A stretch of 64,000 nt of DNA, taken from contig JAFDXP010000020.1 in NCBI GenBank assembly GCA_018267875.1, positions 1 through 64,000 on the forward strand. Reading direction: 5' to 3'. Numbering within the stretch: position 1 is the first letter of the stretch; each line of letters begins with the position of its first letter. Below, piece by piece: positions 53,103 through 62,707 of this stretch. The notes under the pieces are model-generated. The model had not been told where the DNA came from. It did no database searches and was given only the letters and a program-made list of their open reading frames with translations. Source of the DNA: Bacteroidota bacterium (GTDB taxonomy: Bacteria > Bacteroidota > Bacteroidia > Chitinophagales > Chitinophagaceae). A program made the translations under genes and the position numbers.

Positions 53103-56100
53103 ATGAAGAAAAGTTTACTGTTGCTGTTAGCCTTAGTATTTTTTGTTCAAAGTAAGGCACAACTCACAACCAACTACCCTGCGACAAACGGTATCATTAC
53201 TGTAGGGACGTATGTTGATCTCGGTACAAATGGTACGGCTATTACAACGGCTAATTATGATGATGCGTTGTCGTCTTCAATTCCTATTGGCTTTACTTTC
53301 AATTTTAATGGAAATGCTTTCACGGATTTTGTTTTTAGCACTAATGGATTTATCAAACTTGGTACAACTGCTCCCTCAACTTCTGCACTTTACTATCCAG
53401 GTCCTCAAGGTACTGCACCGCCAACTGGAGGATTGTTCAATAGCACCAATGCGGCTGACGTGAATATGATTGCTGCGTTTTGCATGGATTTGATTGGTGC
53501 AACGGGTGTAGAATATCGCTATTTTACTTCGGGCTCTGTTGGCTCAAGAGTATGCACTATTCAATGGAAGAATATTACTGAAAAAACATCAACCGTTGCA
53601 ACACAATACAGCAATTTTTCTTTCCAAGTTAAACTTTATGAAGGGTCTAACATGATTGATATTGTTTATGGTGCTGCTACTGCTTCAACCAACAATAGTG
53701 CCTTCAAATCAGCGATTGTAGGAATTAAAGGAGCTTCAAATGCTTCAACGGAAATAGTTTCGGTTACAAAAGGTTCTGTTACTGCTTGGAATGGAGGATC
53801 ATTTGCAGCTGGCAATTACACAGGAAATTCATTTAATTTTGGAAATAATGTTGGTGCCAGCCGCCCTTTACCGATTCCCGGTGTGACTTATACTTTTGTC
53901 CCGGTTTATGCAAATGATATAGCTGTCCTTACTATTTATACTTTAGGTAAGCTACCAAAGCAATATGTAACTCCACAGTATATAAGAGCTAGGGTTAAAA
54001 ATTCTGGAACCGCTATTCAGACCAATTTTAAAGTTTATCTACAAGTTCGAGGTGTTAATCCTTTTGATGATTCTGTTACGATTGCTTCATTAGCAAGCAA
54101 TACAGACATTACTGTTTCTTTCGCCGGATATACTTCTTATATTGATGGTATTGATACAGTTAAGGTTTTTGTTAATCCTGATAACAATAACTTAAATAAC
54201 CTCCAGAAGAACATTCAGTTGGTAAATGATGTAATATATGCGTATGCAGATCCAACCATACCTGCTGCTGGTGGTGTAGGATTTACCGGTGGAACAGGAC
54301 AATTCTGTGCTAAGTTTCCATATTCGGGCATAACTAACAGTGTCAATCAAATAGGTGTAAATTTTTTTGGTGGAGGTATTCCATTACAAGTTGGTATTTG
54401 GGGTAAAAATGCTACAAATGGTGGACCTGGCACTTTGCTTTGGTCATCAGCACAGTTTACCAGTGTTACCGGTTTAAATACCGTTCCTGTCAATCCCCCC
54501 GTGTCTGTAAGTGATACTTTTTTTGTAGGTGTGCTTCAACCAACAACCAATAACTCCAATTTTGCTTACCAACCCGAAATTCCTGTCAGGGATAAAACTT
54601 TTTTTTATGGAGCATTAAACACAACTACCTGGACTGATTTTTCTACTGCATCCAGCAATTTTCGTTTTATGATAGAACCAAGGTTCCAATCTCCTAATGA
54701 TGTAGGGGCAACCAGTATTGATTATCCTTGCCAAATTGTACCATTAGGTCAAGGAAGTCTTTACCCATTCGTAACAATTTTTAACTACGGGTTATTATCA
54801 CAAACGAATGTGCCGGTAACTTGTCAAATTTATTTGAATAATACGGCTGTTTATACTTCAACTACTACGGCAACCTCCTTAGCCTCAGGTGCTTCAACTC
54901 AGGTAAATTTCCCTACACTTTTTGCACCCACTCAAGCCGGTATTTATACCATAAAGTCTTGGACAAATTTGACAGGCGATGCATCAGCGGGAAACGATAC
55001 CGCATCTTCAACGCTACAAATGGTAGATTATAGTGGTATTACGGATGCCGGAATCAGAGTACAATTTGATGGAGTAGATGATCACATCACCGTTCCTAAT
55101 ACGCTAGCATTTACACCTGGTTCAATGTTTACCATTGAAGGCTGGTTTAATCCAACCGTAATAGGTAGTTCAAGAGTGTTAGTATCTAAAGATTCGAGCG
55201 CAACAGCTTTGTCTTACAATTTAACGCTTTCTCCCGCAGGAAATATTGTGTTTACTGTATCTACTGCTGTTGGTGTAGTTTCCGCCACTTCTTCATCCGT
55301 ATTATCTGCCGGAAATTGGTATCATATTGCAGCCACGTATGATGCTGCAAACATCAACGTTTATATCAACGGCTCCTTGGTTGGAACCGCTCCTCAAACT
55401 GGATTTCTGACAAGCAATAATGGTCCTTTATATTTGGCAAGAACCGGTGGTGCAGCTCCTCAATATTTTAACGGAGGCATGGATGAATTCAGGTTTTGGA
55501 CAGTAGCAAAATCTGCTGCTGATATTCGTGCCGGAATGCACACACGTGTAACCCCATTCTCTGACCCTAATCTTGTATGCTATTTCAGATTTGATGAAGG
55601 TACAGGAACATATTACACAGCCGATGAATCGGGAAATTGTAACAATGGTACTTTGGTAAACATGGACATAAATAATACCTCAACATCGCCTGTTTGGTAT
55701 TTGTCCACAATTCCATTAGGTGCTCCGGCAATAGATACATTGTTGGTAACGGGTTCTGGTGCTGTAACCTTTCCAAACACTAATCTTAGTGTGAATTTTT
55801 CCAATTATGTTGGAGGTGCTACGTATTATGTACACATGTTTAATAAAGCGCCAACCGGTACACAGCCTTCTACTACTCCCGGTGGTATCAGTGCTGTACA
55901 CCCAAGAACGTGGATAATTTATCAATACGGCACACCAACGTTTACCAGCGCAGATGCTACTTTTAATCTAATAGCTAACACATTGTTGCCTACAGCGGTT
56001 AATTCTGATGTGAAATTGTTTAATCGTGCAAATGGTGCCGGCTCAGGATGGGCTTTGACTCAAAATGCAGCTACGGCACTCAATATTTCGCCTGCACAAG

Positions 56101-56723
56101 CAACATTTACATTTGGAAATGCCGGACAGTTTAATCAACAGTTTGTAATAGGTGGAAATAATAATCCACTTCCTATTAAATTAGTTTCTTTTGTAGCTAA
56201 GGCTTCCGAAAATAATTCTTTACTCCAATGGCAAACTTCAAGTGAAGAAAATACGGAGCATTTTGTTATTGAACGCTCTGATGATGGAGTTAATTTTGAG
56301 CAAATAGGAACGCAAAAAGCATTTGGTAATCACAGCGACTTTAACAACTACGCTTTTGTTGACAAAGGAGTGGGAGTGAGCCATAGTAAGGTGTTCTATC
56401 GTCTTAGAATGGTTGATTATGATGGACGCACAAACTTTTCGAATGTGCAAACTATTCGTTTTGGTCGGGATGCTGTTTCTGTATCTACTCAGCCCAATCC
56501 TTTCCACGATAAATTGATGATTTCTATCTATTCTCGCGAAGGAGGAAGTGCCAAAATAACTCTTACTGATTTACAAGGAAAAGTAGTGCATTCTACTTCC
56601 GTAATCACATCCATAGGTCAAAATGATCTTACTATTCAACCAACTAATCTAGCAGCAGGTATGTATGTGTTGCGTGTCAGTAACAATGAGGGCTTCTTTA
56701 CTCAAAAAATTGTGAAGGAGTAA
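53103..56723 (+). CDS. Large secreted protein with LamG domain and T9SS type A sorting domain
   Basis: A 1206-residue secreted protein: signal peptide (1-19, ending QSKAQ), N-terminal beta-sandwich (about 20-265), CARDB-like Ig domains (about 280-370 and 540-645), a LamG/concanavalin-like domain (about 650-855: FDGVDDHITVPNTLAFTPG, GWFNPT, GNWYHIAATYDAANINVYING, GGMDEFRFWTVAKS), a linker, an FN3-like domain (about 1020-1115) and a C-terminal type IX sorting domain (about 1130-1206: QPNPFHDKLMISI, ITLTDLQGKVV, LAAGMYVLRVSN). The T9SS should export it and anchor or release it at the surface. Role unknown; probably adhesion or glycan binding. Confidence 0.85.
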   Translation: MKKSLLLLLALVFFVQSKAQLTTNYPATNGIITVGTYVDLGTNGTAITTANYDDALSSSIPIGFTFNFNGNAFTDFVFSTNGFIKLGTTAPSTSALYYPGPQGTAPPTGGLFNSTNAADVNMIAAFCMDLIGATGVEYRYFTSGSVGSRVCTIQWKNITEKTSTVATQYSNFSFQVKLYEGSNMIDIVYGAATASTNNSAFKSAIVGIKGASNASTEIVSVTKGSVTAWNGGSFAAGNYTGNSFNFGNNVGASRPLPIPGVTYTFVPVYANDIAVLTIYTLGKLPKQYVTPQYIRARVKNSGTAIQTNFKVYLQVRGVNPFDDSVTIASLASNTDITVSFAGYTSYIDGIDTVKVFVNPDNNNLNNLQKNIQLVNDVIYAYADPTIPAAGGVGFTGGTGQFCAKFPYSGITNSVNQIGVNFFGGGIPLQVGIWGKNATNGGPGTLLWSSAQFTSVTGLNTVPVNPPVSVSDTFFVGVLQPTTNNSNFAYQPEIPVRDKTFFYGALNTTTWTDFSTASSNFRFMIEPRFQSPNDVGATSIDYPCQIVPLGQGSLYPFVTIFNYGLLSQTNVPVTCQIYLNNTAVYTSTTTATSLASGASTQVNFPTLFAPTQAGIYTIKSWTNLTGDASAGNDTASSTLQMVDYSGITDAGIRVQFDGVDDHITVPNTLAFTPGSMFTIEGWFNPTVIGSSRVLVSKDSSATALSYNLTLSPAGNIVFTVSTAVGVVSATSSSVLSAGNWYHIAATYDAANINVYINGSLVGTAPQTGFLTSNNGPLYLARTGGAAPQYFNGGMDEFRFWTVAKSAADIRAGMHTRVTPFSDPNLVCYFRFDEGTGTYYTADESGNCNNGTLVNMDINNTSTSPVWYLSTIPLGAPAIDTLLVTGSGAVTFPNTNLSVNFSNYVGGATYYVHMFNKAPTGTQPSTTPGGISAVHPRTWIIYQYGTPTFTSADATFNLIANTLLPTAVNSDVKLFNRANGAGSGWALTQNAATALNISPAQATFTFGNAGQFNQQFVIGGNNNPLPIKLVSFVAKASENNSLLQWQTSSEENTEHFVIERSDDGVNFEQIGTQKAFGNHSDFNNYAFVDKGVGVSHSKVFYRLRMVDYDGRTNFSNVQTIRFGRDAVSVSTQPNPFHDKLMISIYSREGGSAKITLTDLQGKVVHSTSVITSIGQNDLTIQPTNLAAGMYVLRVSNNEGFFTQKIVKE

Positions 56724-56748
56724 TCCTGATTTCAATTAGTTTAAATAA

Positions 56749-56778
56749 AAGACAGGCACGGAAATCCGTGCCTGTCTT
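56749..56778. terminator. Terminator after the LamG protein gene
   Basis: AAGACAGGCACGGA (56749-56762) and TCCGTGCCTGTCTT (56765-56778) are a perfect 14-bp inverted repeat, followed on the plus strand by CATTTTT. It can serve the LamG gene and, with its A run, probably the convergent sodB. Confidence 0.75.
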
Positions 56779-56862
56779 CATTTTTGACGTAAGTTGTAAA
56801 AGGAAAAATTCATTGTGCTTTTTATGGTTTCAAATTGTGAAACATAAAAAGGGATAGATTTT

Positions 56863-57465
56863 TTACAAGGCAGCCTTATATCTTTTTTCTACTTCATTCC
56901 AATTGATCACATTCCATATTGCACCAAGATAGTCTCCCCGACGGTTTTGATATTTTAGGTAATAAGCATGTTCCCAAACGTCAATTCCTAAGATCGGTGT
57001 TCCATTACATTCAACAACATCCATCAATGGGTTATCTTGATTTGGTGTAGAGCATACAACCAATTTCCCTTCTTGCACACAAAGCCATGCCCAGCCACTA
57101 CCAAAGCGAGTTGCGCCTGCACTGTTTAGCTTTTCTTTCAGTCCGTCTAAAGAGCCAAAAGTATCATTGATAGCAGCAGATAAATCGCCGGAAGGCACGC
57201 CACCATTGGGTCCTAATATGCTCCAGAAAAGAGTATGGTTAAAATGCCCGCCACCATTATTGCGAACAGCCGGTGTGTATGAAGAAATGTTTGCCATTAA
57301 TTCTTCCAAAGTTTTATCACTATCACCTGTTCCCTCTAAGGCTTTGTTTAAATTGTCAACATAGGCTTGGTGGTGTTTGGTGTAGTGGATTTGCATGGTT
57401 TGTGCATCAATATGCGGTTCTAATGCATCATAAGCGTATCCTAATGCAGGAAGTGAATGTGCCAT
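56863..57465 (-). CDS. sodB: Superoxide dismutase, Fe/Mn type
   Basis: A 200-residue enzyme converting superoxide to peroxide and oxygen. The N terminus ALPALGY-like ([29 protein letters not shown] in outline) carries metal His27 and the [10 protein letters not shown] helix; [10 protein letters not shown] gives the second His; [19 protein letters not shown] gives the metal Asp and His. The metal cannot be decided by eye. A full promoter is readable upstream. Confidence 0.96.
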   Translation of the reverse strand: MAHSLPALGYAYDALEPHIDAQTMQIHYTKHHQAYVDNLNKALEGTGDSDKTLEELMANISSYTPAVRNNGGGHFNHTLFWSILGPNGGVPSGDLSAAINDTFGSLDGLKEKLNSAGATRFGSGWAWLCVQEGKLVVCSTPNQDNPLMDVVECNGTPILGIDVWEHAYYLKYQNRRGDYLGAIWNVINWNEVEKRYKAAL

Positions 57466-57488
57466 AATAATTATGATTTGGTTTTGTG

Positions 57489-57520
57489 CAAATTTACCTA
57501 AGGATTATCCGGTAACCAAA
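57489..57520 (-). promoter_or_regulatory. Complete Bacteroidota promoter for sodB
   Basis: On the minus strand -33 TTTG (57517-57520), a 20-bp spacer, then -7 TAAATTTG (57489-57496), 23 bases before the sodB ATG. Both elements and the spacing match the consensus of the phylum. Confidence 0.65.
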
Positions 57521-57562
57521 CTGATGCTCTTTATTGTCTAATAGTCCACAGCTATTATCTCC

Positions 57563-57570
57563 TACCTTTG
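57563..57570 (+). promoter_or_regulatory. -7 promoter element for the rRNA methyltransferase-like gene
   Basis: TACCTTTG, a perfect TAnnTTTG, 114 bp before the ATG at 57685; a leader of about 105 bases would result. No TTTG at -33 spacing. Moderate support only. Confidence 0.35.
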
Positions 57571-57684
57571 AAATCTTATACTTACTAAAGCATCATTTGC
57601 TTGAAATTTTATGACCAAATTGCTGCTTGAATAAAAGCAGGGAAGTAACTAAAATTAGAATTCTAAAATCCCGCTTACTTGCAA

Positions 57685-58848
57685 ATGCGCTATATACTTT
57701 TACACGTTGAAACCATAATAAATTCTTATGACGGCAGCTTACCAATGTCGCATTTTTTGAAATCATTTTTTTCAACCAAACCTAAGCTGGGTAGCCGTGA
57801 TAGAAGGATAATTTCAGAAATGGTTTATTGCTGGTATCGGGCAAGTAAAGGCTTTTCTGATGTATTGAACTTTGATGAAAAACTTCGAGCATCGCTATTT
57901 ATTTGTGAAACATCCGTTCCTCAAATTCTGTTTTTTCTTCCTGAGGAGTGGAAAGATATCAAACAAAAATCATGGAATGATCGAGTAGGTTTTTTGCTTG
58001 AACAAGGAATTCATTTTCATCTTGATCATTTACTGGTTGACAACATGACCTTTTCGGTTGGAATAAGTCAGTCAGCTTGGTTACAATCTATGTTTCGTCA
58101 ACCGGTTTTTTTTGTTCGTTTACGAATTTCATCAAGCCGCGTCATAGAAATTTTAGAAAAGGAGCATATCAATTACACAGTGGTTTCTGACAATTGCTTA
58201 GCCTTGCCTATGGGGATTGCTATTGACAAATTTTTGCCATTGAACTACTATGTAGTGCAAGATGCCTCATCGCAATTGACAGGTAAAAAATTTAAGGCAA
58301 AAGTAGGTGAAGCATGGTGGGATTGCTGTTCTGGTGCCGGTGGGAAATCTTTGCTTTTAAAAGATCAACAACCCCATGTATTATTAACGGTTTCCGATAA
58401 GAGAGTTTCAATTTTAAATAATCTTTTTGAACGTTTTAAAATCTATAAACATTCCTTGCCAAAGAGAATTCAAGTAGATGTAACTAAAATGGATGAATTG
58501 ATGAAAGTTATGCCCAATCAGCATTTTGACAATATTATCTGTGATGTTCCTTGCTCCGGTTCGGGCACATGGTCACGTACGCCTGAGCAATTGTTTTTCT
58601 TCAATGTGAGCAGTCTGAAAAATTTTCAATTCTTGCAAAAGGCGATTGTTCAAAATGCGCTTTCTTTTTTGAAAGTTGGCGGGCGATTGGTATATATTAC
58701 TTGCAGCGTGTTTCAACAAGAAAACGAAGCAATCATCCACTCTATTTGTGCGGATGAAAAAGTAGAAGTTTTAGAAATGGAATTGATCAATGGAATTGAA
58801 AATAAGGCTGATAGCATGTTTGTGTCTGTAATCAGGAAATTGAGTTAA
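57685..58848 (+). CDS. RsmB/NOP-family rRNA cytosine-C5 methyltransferase
   Basis: A 387-residue RNA methyltransferase. The N-terminal part (1-180) is an RNA-binding region similar in place to NusB/PUA-like domains. The catalytic part has motif I DCCSGAGGKSLLL, the PC motif DVPCSGSGTWSRTPE and the TCS motif VYITCSVFQQENE with the second Cys; the two Cys of these motifs are catalytic in the family. It modifies C5 of a cytosine in RNA, probably rRNA. The start is ATG at 57685. Convergent with the S8 protease gene by stop overlap. Confidence 0.88.
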   Translation: MRYILLHVETIINSYDGSLPMSHFLKSFFSTKPKLGSRDRRIISEMVYCWYRASKGFSDVLNFDEKLRASLFICETSVPQILFFLPEEWKDIKQKSWNDRVGFLLEQGIHFHLDHLLVDNMTFSVGISQSAWLQSMFRQPVFFVRLRISSSRVIEILEKEHINYTVVSDNCLALPMGIAIDKFLPLNYYVVQDASSQLTGKKFKAKVGEAWWDCCSGAGGKSLLLKDQQPHVLLTVSDKRVSILNNLFERFKIYKHSLPKRIQVDVTKMDELMKVMPNQHFDNIICDVPCSGSGTWSRTPEQLFFFNVSSLKNFQFLQKAIVQNALSFLKVGGRLVYITCSVFQQENEAIIHSICADEKVEVLEMELINGIENKADSMFVSVIRKLS

Positions 58849-60452
58849 TATTTTATCAGTTTGATTGACTGAATTCCGTAACTGCCTTGCATTTTACAGA
58901 AATAGATTCCACTTGCCAGTGCTTCAGTATTTAATTCCATTGATGCGCCTTTCTTTGTGAAAATACCTACTATTTTTCCGGTTGCATCATATAAGCTTGC
59001 ATGTAGCAACTCATCTTTTGAGAAGGATAAGGTGAGGTGATTGGAAAAGGGATTGGGAAATGCCCATGTCGTTGTTTCAGACAGAACTTGAGGTATATCA
59101 ACAGCCAAATAAGCATTGCAAAAGTTAGGAATCCCATATCCTAATTGGGGCATTTGTGGAGTAGGGTAAAGGCTGGAAGTTTTTAAAATGACTTGTTTTA
59201 TTTCGCTGTTCGTTTTGTTTAATAACCCTTGCCACAAACAAGCTGCAAAGCCCGCTACTTGGGGCGTTGCAATGGATGTGCCAGAAACACCAAAAGGAAT
59301 TTGTGCGGATGTAATCACAAAGCCAGGTTGCCCTAATGCGCAGATGTCAGGCTTAATAATAGTAGCAGCATTAGGCCCATAACCACTATTGCCGGCAGGA
59401 ATTTTAGATGCATCAACATTGCCAACTGTAATGGCACTGTCTGCATCGCCCGGGGTTAGCAAACCTCCGCTTCCTTCATTGCCAGCCGTCATCACTACCA
59501 AAATTCCTTTTTGAGCAGCCGTGTTTACGCCAATAGCGGCCACGGTTGTTTTTCCGTCCATTTGAGCAGCCGTAATGTTTTGATTTTGATAAGGAGCATC
59601 AAATGTATTATAGCCGGTTGAACTGCTAATGACATCCGCACCAATGCTATCTGCACGTTCCATAGCGGCAACCATGTTGTACATTTCAATTGGCCATTCA
59701 TGTTGCGTGTCTTCTGTTACATAAAGAGCAAACTTTGCTGCCGGTGCAGCGCCTACAAAGGTATTGGGTAGATTGGCAGAAATAGTACTGAAAACTTCTG
59801 TACCATGTATATGAAAATCAGAATAAACATCGGTGCCCCCAAGAACAAAATTGCGAGTATCAACTATTCGCCCGCTGTTAAAGGCACTATCAAATGCCGG
59901 TTGAGAATTTACATAATAAAAACCATCGTCTAAAACGGCTATCAACATGTTTTGTCCACGAAATCCATGATCGTGCAAACAATCTCCATGCACTAAATTT
60001 GTTTGTGTCCAAGCATTACCATAATACGTAGCATTGCCGGATGTTTTTGCCCTATTTGGTTGGCTTGAAAATTGTTTTGAAGTATTATAACCAATGGGAG
60101 TGATGGAAGTAACAAAAGTAGCATCGGTTAGTTGAGAAAAATTGGAACTGTCTGAAGTAGAAACCATACAAGCATTCAACCACTTTGATGTGTAAAGCAG
60201 ATGAACTCCAGAAAGCGAAGTTATTTTTTCAACATAAGGTTGAAAGATCGGAACATCAGAAAATGTAAGTCCGATTTTTTGGCGATCACGCCGAGCTAAT
60301 GAGCGTGCTGATAGCGAAAGTCGTGCTGATTCGATACTTTGAGTTCCCTTATCCCGAAAGACAACACAAAACACTACTTCTTCCTTTGCCGAAACTTGAA
60401 ATGAAATCAGCCCCAATAACAAAATCCACCAAGCTCGGCAACTTATCAACAT
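58845..60452 (-). CDS. S8 family serine protease with T9SS sorting domain
   Basis: A 535-residue subtilisin-like protease. Signal peptide (about 1-22, ending QVSAKE), a propeptide-like region (25-130), then the catalytic domain with Asp175 (AVLDDGF), His216 (HIHGTEV), oxyanion Asn325 (AGNEGSGG) and Ser393 (GTSIATPQ). The C-terminal 75 residues are a type IX sorting domain (FPNPFSNHLTLSFS, LYDATGKIVGIFT, LASGIYFCKM). It should be secreted and act outside the cell. ATG at 60452 follows the lipoprotein stop by 7 bp, so the two are one operon. A GTG at 60479 is possible but overlaps the lipoprotein gene. Confidence 0.92.
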   Translation of the reverse strand: MLISCRAWWILLLGLISFQVSAKEEVVFCVVFRDKGTQSIESARLSLSARSLARRDRQKIGLTFSDVPIFQPYVEKITSLSGVHLLYTSKWLNACMVSTSDSSNFSQLTDATFVTSITPIGYNTSKQFSSQPNRAKTSGNATYYGNAWTQTNLVHGDCLHDHGFRGQNMLIAVLDDGFYYVNSQPAFDSAFNSGRIVDTRNFVLGGTDVYSDFHIHGTEVFSTISANLPNTFVGAAPAAKFALYVTEDTQHEWPIEMYNMVAAMERADSIGADVISSSTGYNTFDAPYQNQNITAAQMDGKTTVAAIGVNTAAQKGILVVMTAGNEGSGGLLTPGDADSAITVGNVDASKIPAGNSGYGPNAATIIKPDICALGQPGFVITSAQIPFGVSGTSIATPQVAGFAACLWQGLLNKTNSEIKQVILKTSSLYPTPQMPQLGYGIPNFCNAYLAVDIPQVLSETTTWAFPNPFSNHLTLSFSKDELLHASLYDATGKIVGIFTKKGASMELNTEALASGIYFCKMQGSYGIQSIKLIKY

Positions 60453-60459
60453 AATACCA

Positions 60460-61203
60460 TTAGTTGTTGTCAACAGCACGCATTACTACACTGTAACCAC
60501 GACGATAGCTGGTCATGTTTGGTTTGCCATCGTAAGTCCAGTGAGTAACTTCACGATAAACCATTCCAACGTTATAACCATACACTTCTTTGGCAAAAGT
60601 GCGATAAGCATAAGCATTGGGCATAGTTTCCGGGTTGTTTAAAGAGTCATTTACTTCATTAACGGTAATAGTGTTGTCATAAAAAACTTTACCATTATTA
60701 AACGATTTTTCTTGGTCGGAATAGCGATAAGTCCAATCTTGGAAATAAGTATAGTCTTGATCGCCTGAAGGAATCAGTGAATTTCCTTTCCACTCCAAAG
60801 CGTTGGCTACAGGGAAAATCATTTTTATGAAACGAAGGTTCAGTTCTTTGTATTCAAGCGTGGTAGTTGTTGGTGTTACTTCAATGACGCGGTGTGGAGT
60901 CCAAGAAAAGGTATCGTTGTTTCTAATGTCCACATCTAATCGGTAAGAAAGACGCTTGGTATTGTCGAAAAAGGTATCGGCAACGGTATAGCGCATTTGA
61001 TATTTATGCAAGGTTTTCACTTGACGAAAGTCGTCCCAAATAATGGAATCAACGTCATATACAACATACTTGCCAATCTGTAGCGGATAGTAACCTCGGC
61101 TTAAATCGCTGCCATATTTATTGTCGGTTATTTTTTTGCAAGCAGTAAAAGTTACTACAAAAGCACCCAATAAAAGCAATACGGATAAAACGTTTTTCTT
61201 CAT
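60460..61203 (-). CDS. Lipoprotein of unknown function, upstream of S8 protease
   Basis: A 247-residue lipoprotein: lipobox TFTACKK (Cys22), mature part with many aromatic residues and strands (YYPLQIGKYVVYDVDSI, QMRYTVADTFFDNTKRLSYR, GYNVGMVYREVTHWTY). This pattern, LQIGKYVVYxVDS, occurs in a group of Bacteroidota lipoproteins without known function. It precedes the protease gene by 7 bp. It could act as an outer-membrane partner of the protease, but this is only inferred from linkage. Confidence 0.75.
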   Translation of the reverse strand: MKKNVLSVLLLLGAFVVTFTACKKITDNKYGSDLSRGYYPLQIGKYVVYDVDSIIWDDFRQVKTLHKYQMRYTVADTFFDNTKRLSYRLDVDIRNNDTFSWTPHRVIEVTPTTTTLEYKELNLRFIKMIFPVANALEWKGNSLIPSGDQDYTYFQDWTYRYSDQEKSFNNGKVFYDNTITVNEVNDSLNNPETMPNAYAYRTFAKEVYGYNVGMVYREVTHWTYDGKPNMTSYRRGYSVVMRAVDNN

Positions 61204-61347
61204 AAGAATTATAAGTGTCGAAACTATCGGGTAAATATAGGCAAAGAATAGTAAAAGTTAAAAGTACTATGCTCCTTTTCTTCTGATCTTTTTCTCAACG
61301 TATTGTATGAATAGGATTGTTTTTGTTTTAAAGCCTAATTACTTTTT

Positions 61348-62556
61348 TTAAAAGACTTCGCCAAGGTTGACAAAAAATCCTCTTGAACCATCAGCTCCAA
61401 AGCCATAATCAATGCACAAATTTGTCTTTGAAAATTTATTGAGTTTGATTCGTAACCCTAATCCATATCCCGGTGCTAATTGTTCTAATTTTCCAGTGTT
61501 TATGGAAGATACACCTTGCATGTTTCCAAAAATTACTGCTCCAAACAGCCCATTATGAGTAAGATTGAAACGGTATTCCGTTTCTAAATATAAAATGTTC
61601 CGACTTCGAAATCGCCCTTGAATATAGCCTCTCCCAAAATTGCTAGATGGATCACTTCCCGTGTTTGGAAGCATTAAGTAGGGGGGCTTTCCGTCTAAAG
61701 TGATCCAATTGTAAGACCAAAAAGCAAGTGTATTTTTACTGTCCTGAGGAAAAGGAATGTATTTGCGTGCATCTATTTGCAAAGACTGCCAATTATTGTC
61801 GCTTCCAAATGCTGTGTTATTATTTCGGTAAGTTAAAAAAAGAAAATTCCCGCGATGGGCATTAATGGCGTTTAGCCGATCATCATACAATGCATGAAGC
61901 GTGATGCCCGATGACAAAGATGTTTCTGAAAATCCATAAGCTTGAAAGTCTGACTCTGGTTGAGGTGGGTCATCCTCTTCAATGTTCCAAAAATAATCGA
62001 AAGCATATCCCGCCCCTAAATATAAGTTAGGCGTGATTTCACGTAGAATAGATTCATGAACACGAATAGCATTATAGTCAATGGTGTATTGATCGTCAAG
62101 GGTTGTGTAGCCGCCTAAACCATAAGTGTAGCTGGGATATTTTACGAATTTCCAATCACCTATAATGTTGTACCGATTTTTTTTTAACCAAATACTGCTG
62201 AGAACCGGAATGATAATTTGTTCGCGTTGAGAATAGGTAAGACTGGCACTAACAGTTGAAATTTTTGTTTGAGTAAGATTGTCTTTATTCGTGTAAAAAC
62301 CTGCATTGGCAGCTAAAATGCCAGCTGCACCTGTTTGTAATGTATATCCTACTGCAGGCACTAAAGAAATGTGCAATTTGCGGGATATAGATAAGGTGTC
62401 TTCTGAATTTCTTACCAATGGATTCCCGCGAAACCAATGATACACATCAATAATGTCCCATTCTTTCAAGTGTTCAGTAGTATCTACTACGGAATGTTGA
62501 GCTGCTACTTGTTGGCTGCAAAATAAAAGAGTGATTATTGAATAAAATAGTTTCAA
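61348..62556 (-). CDS. Omp85/BamA-type outer-membrane barrel protein without POTRA domains
   Basis: A 402-residue protein with signal peptide (1-19, ending VAAQ) and an N-terminal part (20-75) too short for POTRA repeats. The C-terminal half has the surface-antigen barrel of the BamA/TamA family, including the loop FGRGYIQGRFRSRN (the VRGF-like lid motif) and final strands GYGLGLRIKLNKFSKTNLCIDYGFG ending in F. Start is TTG at 62556, because the signal peptide begins there and no ATG is nearby. Such short forms are common in this phylum; their role is unclear, perhaps with phospholipases or patatins elsewhere. Confidence 0.8.
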   Translation of the reverse strand: MKLFYSIITLLFCSQQVAAQHSVVDTTEHLKEWDIIDVYHWFRGNPLVRNSEDTLSISRKLHISLVPAVGYTLQTGAAGILAANAGFYTNKDNLTQTKISTVSASLTYSQREQIIIPVLSSIWLKKNRYNIIGDWKFVKYPSYTYGLGGYTTLDDQYTIDYNAIRVHESILREITPNLYLGAGYAFDYFWNIEEDDPPQPESDFQAYGFSETSLSSGITLHALYDDRLNAINAHRGNFLFLTYRNNNTAFGSDNNWQSLQIDARKYIPFPQDSKNTLAFWSYNWITLDGKPPYLMLPNTGSDPSSNFGRGYIQGRFRSRNILYLETEYRFNLTHNGLFGAVIFGNMQGVSSINTGKLEQLAPGYGLGLRIKLNKFSKTNLCIDYGFGADGSRGFFVNLGEVF

Positions 62557-62707
62557 AGGCGATGATATCTTTAGCAGAGTGCTTTTTCTTTGCGAAGTTT
62601 AAAAGGATGTTGTTAAAAAAAGTACATTTCCTAAACTTCATTGAAGTAGGGGGGAAATAACCGGTAGTTTGATTTCATTTAAATGACTTTGTAGGTGCTT
62701 TTACAGT

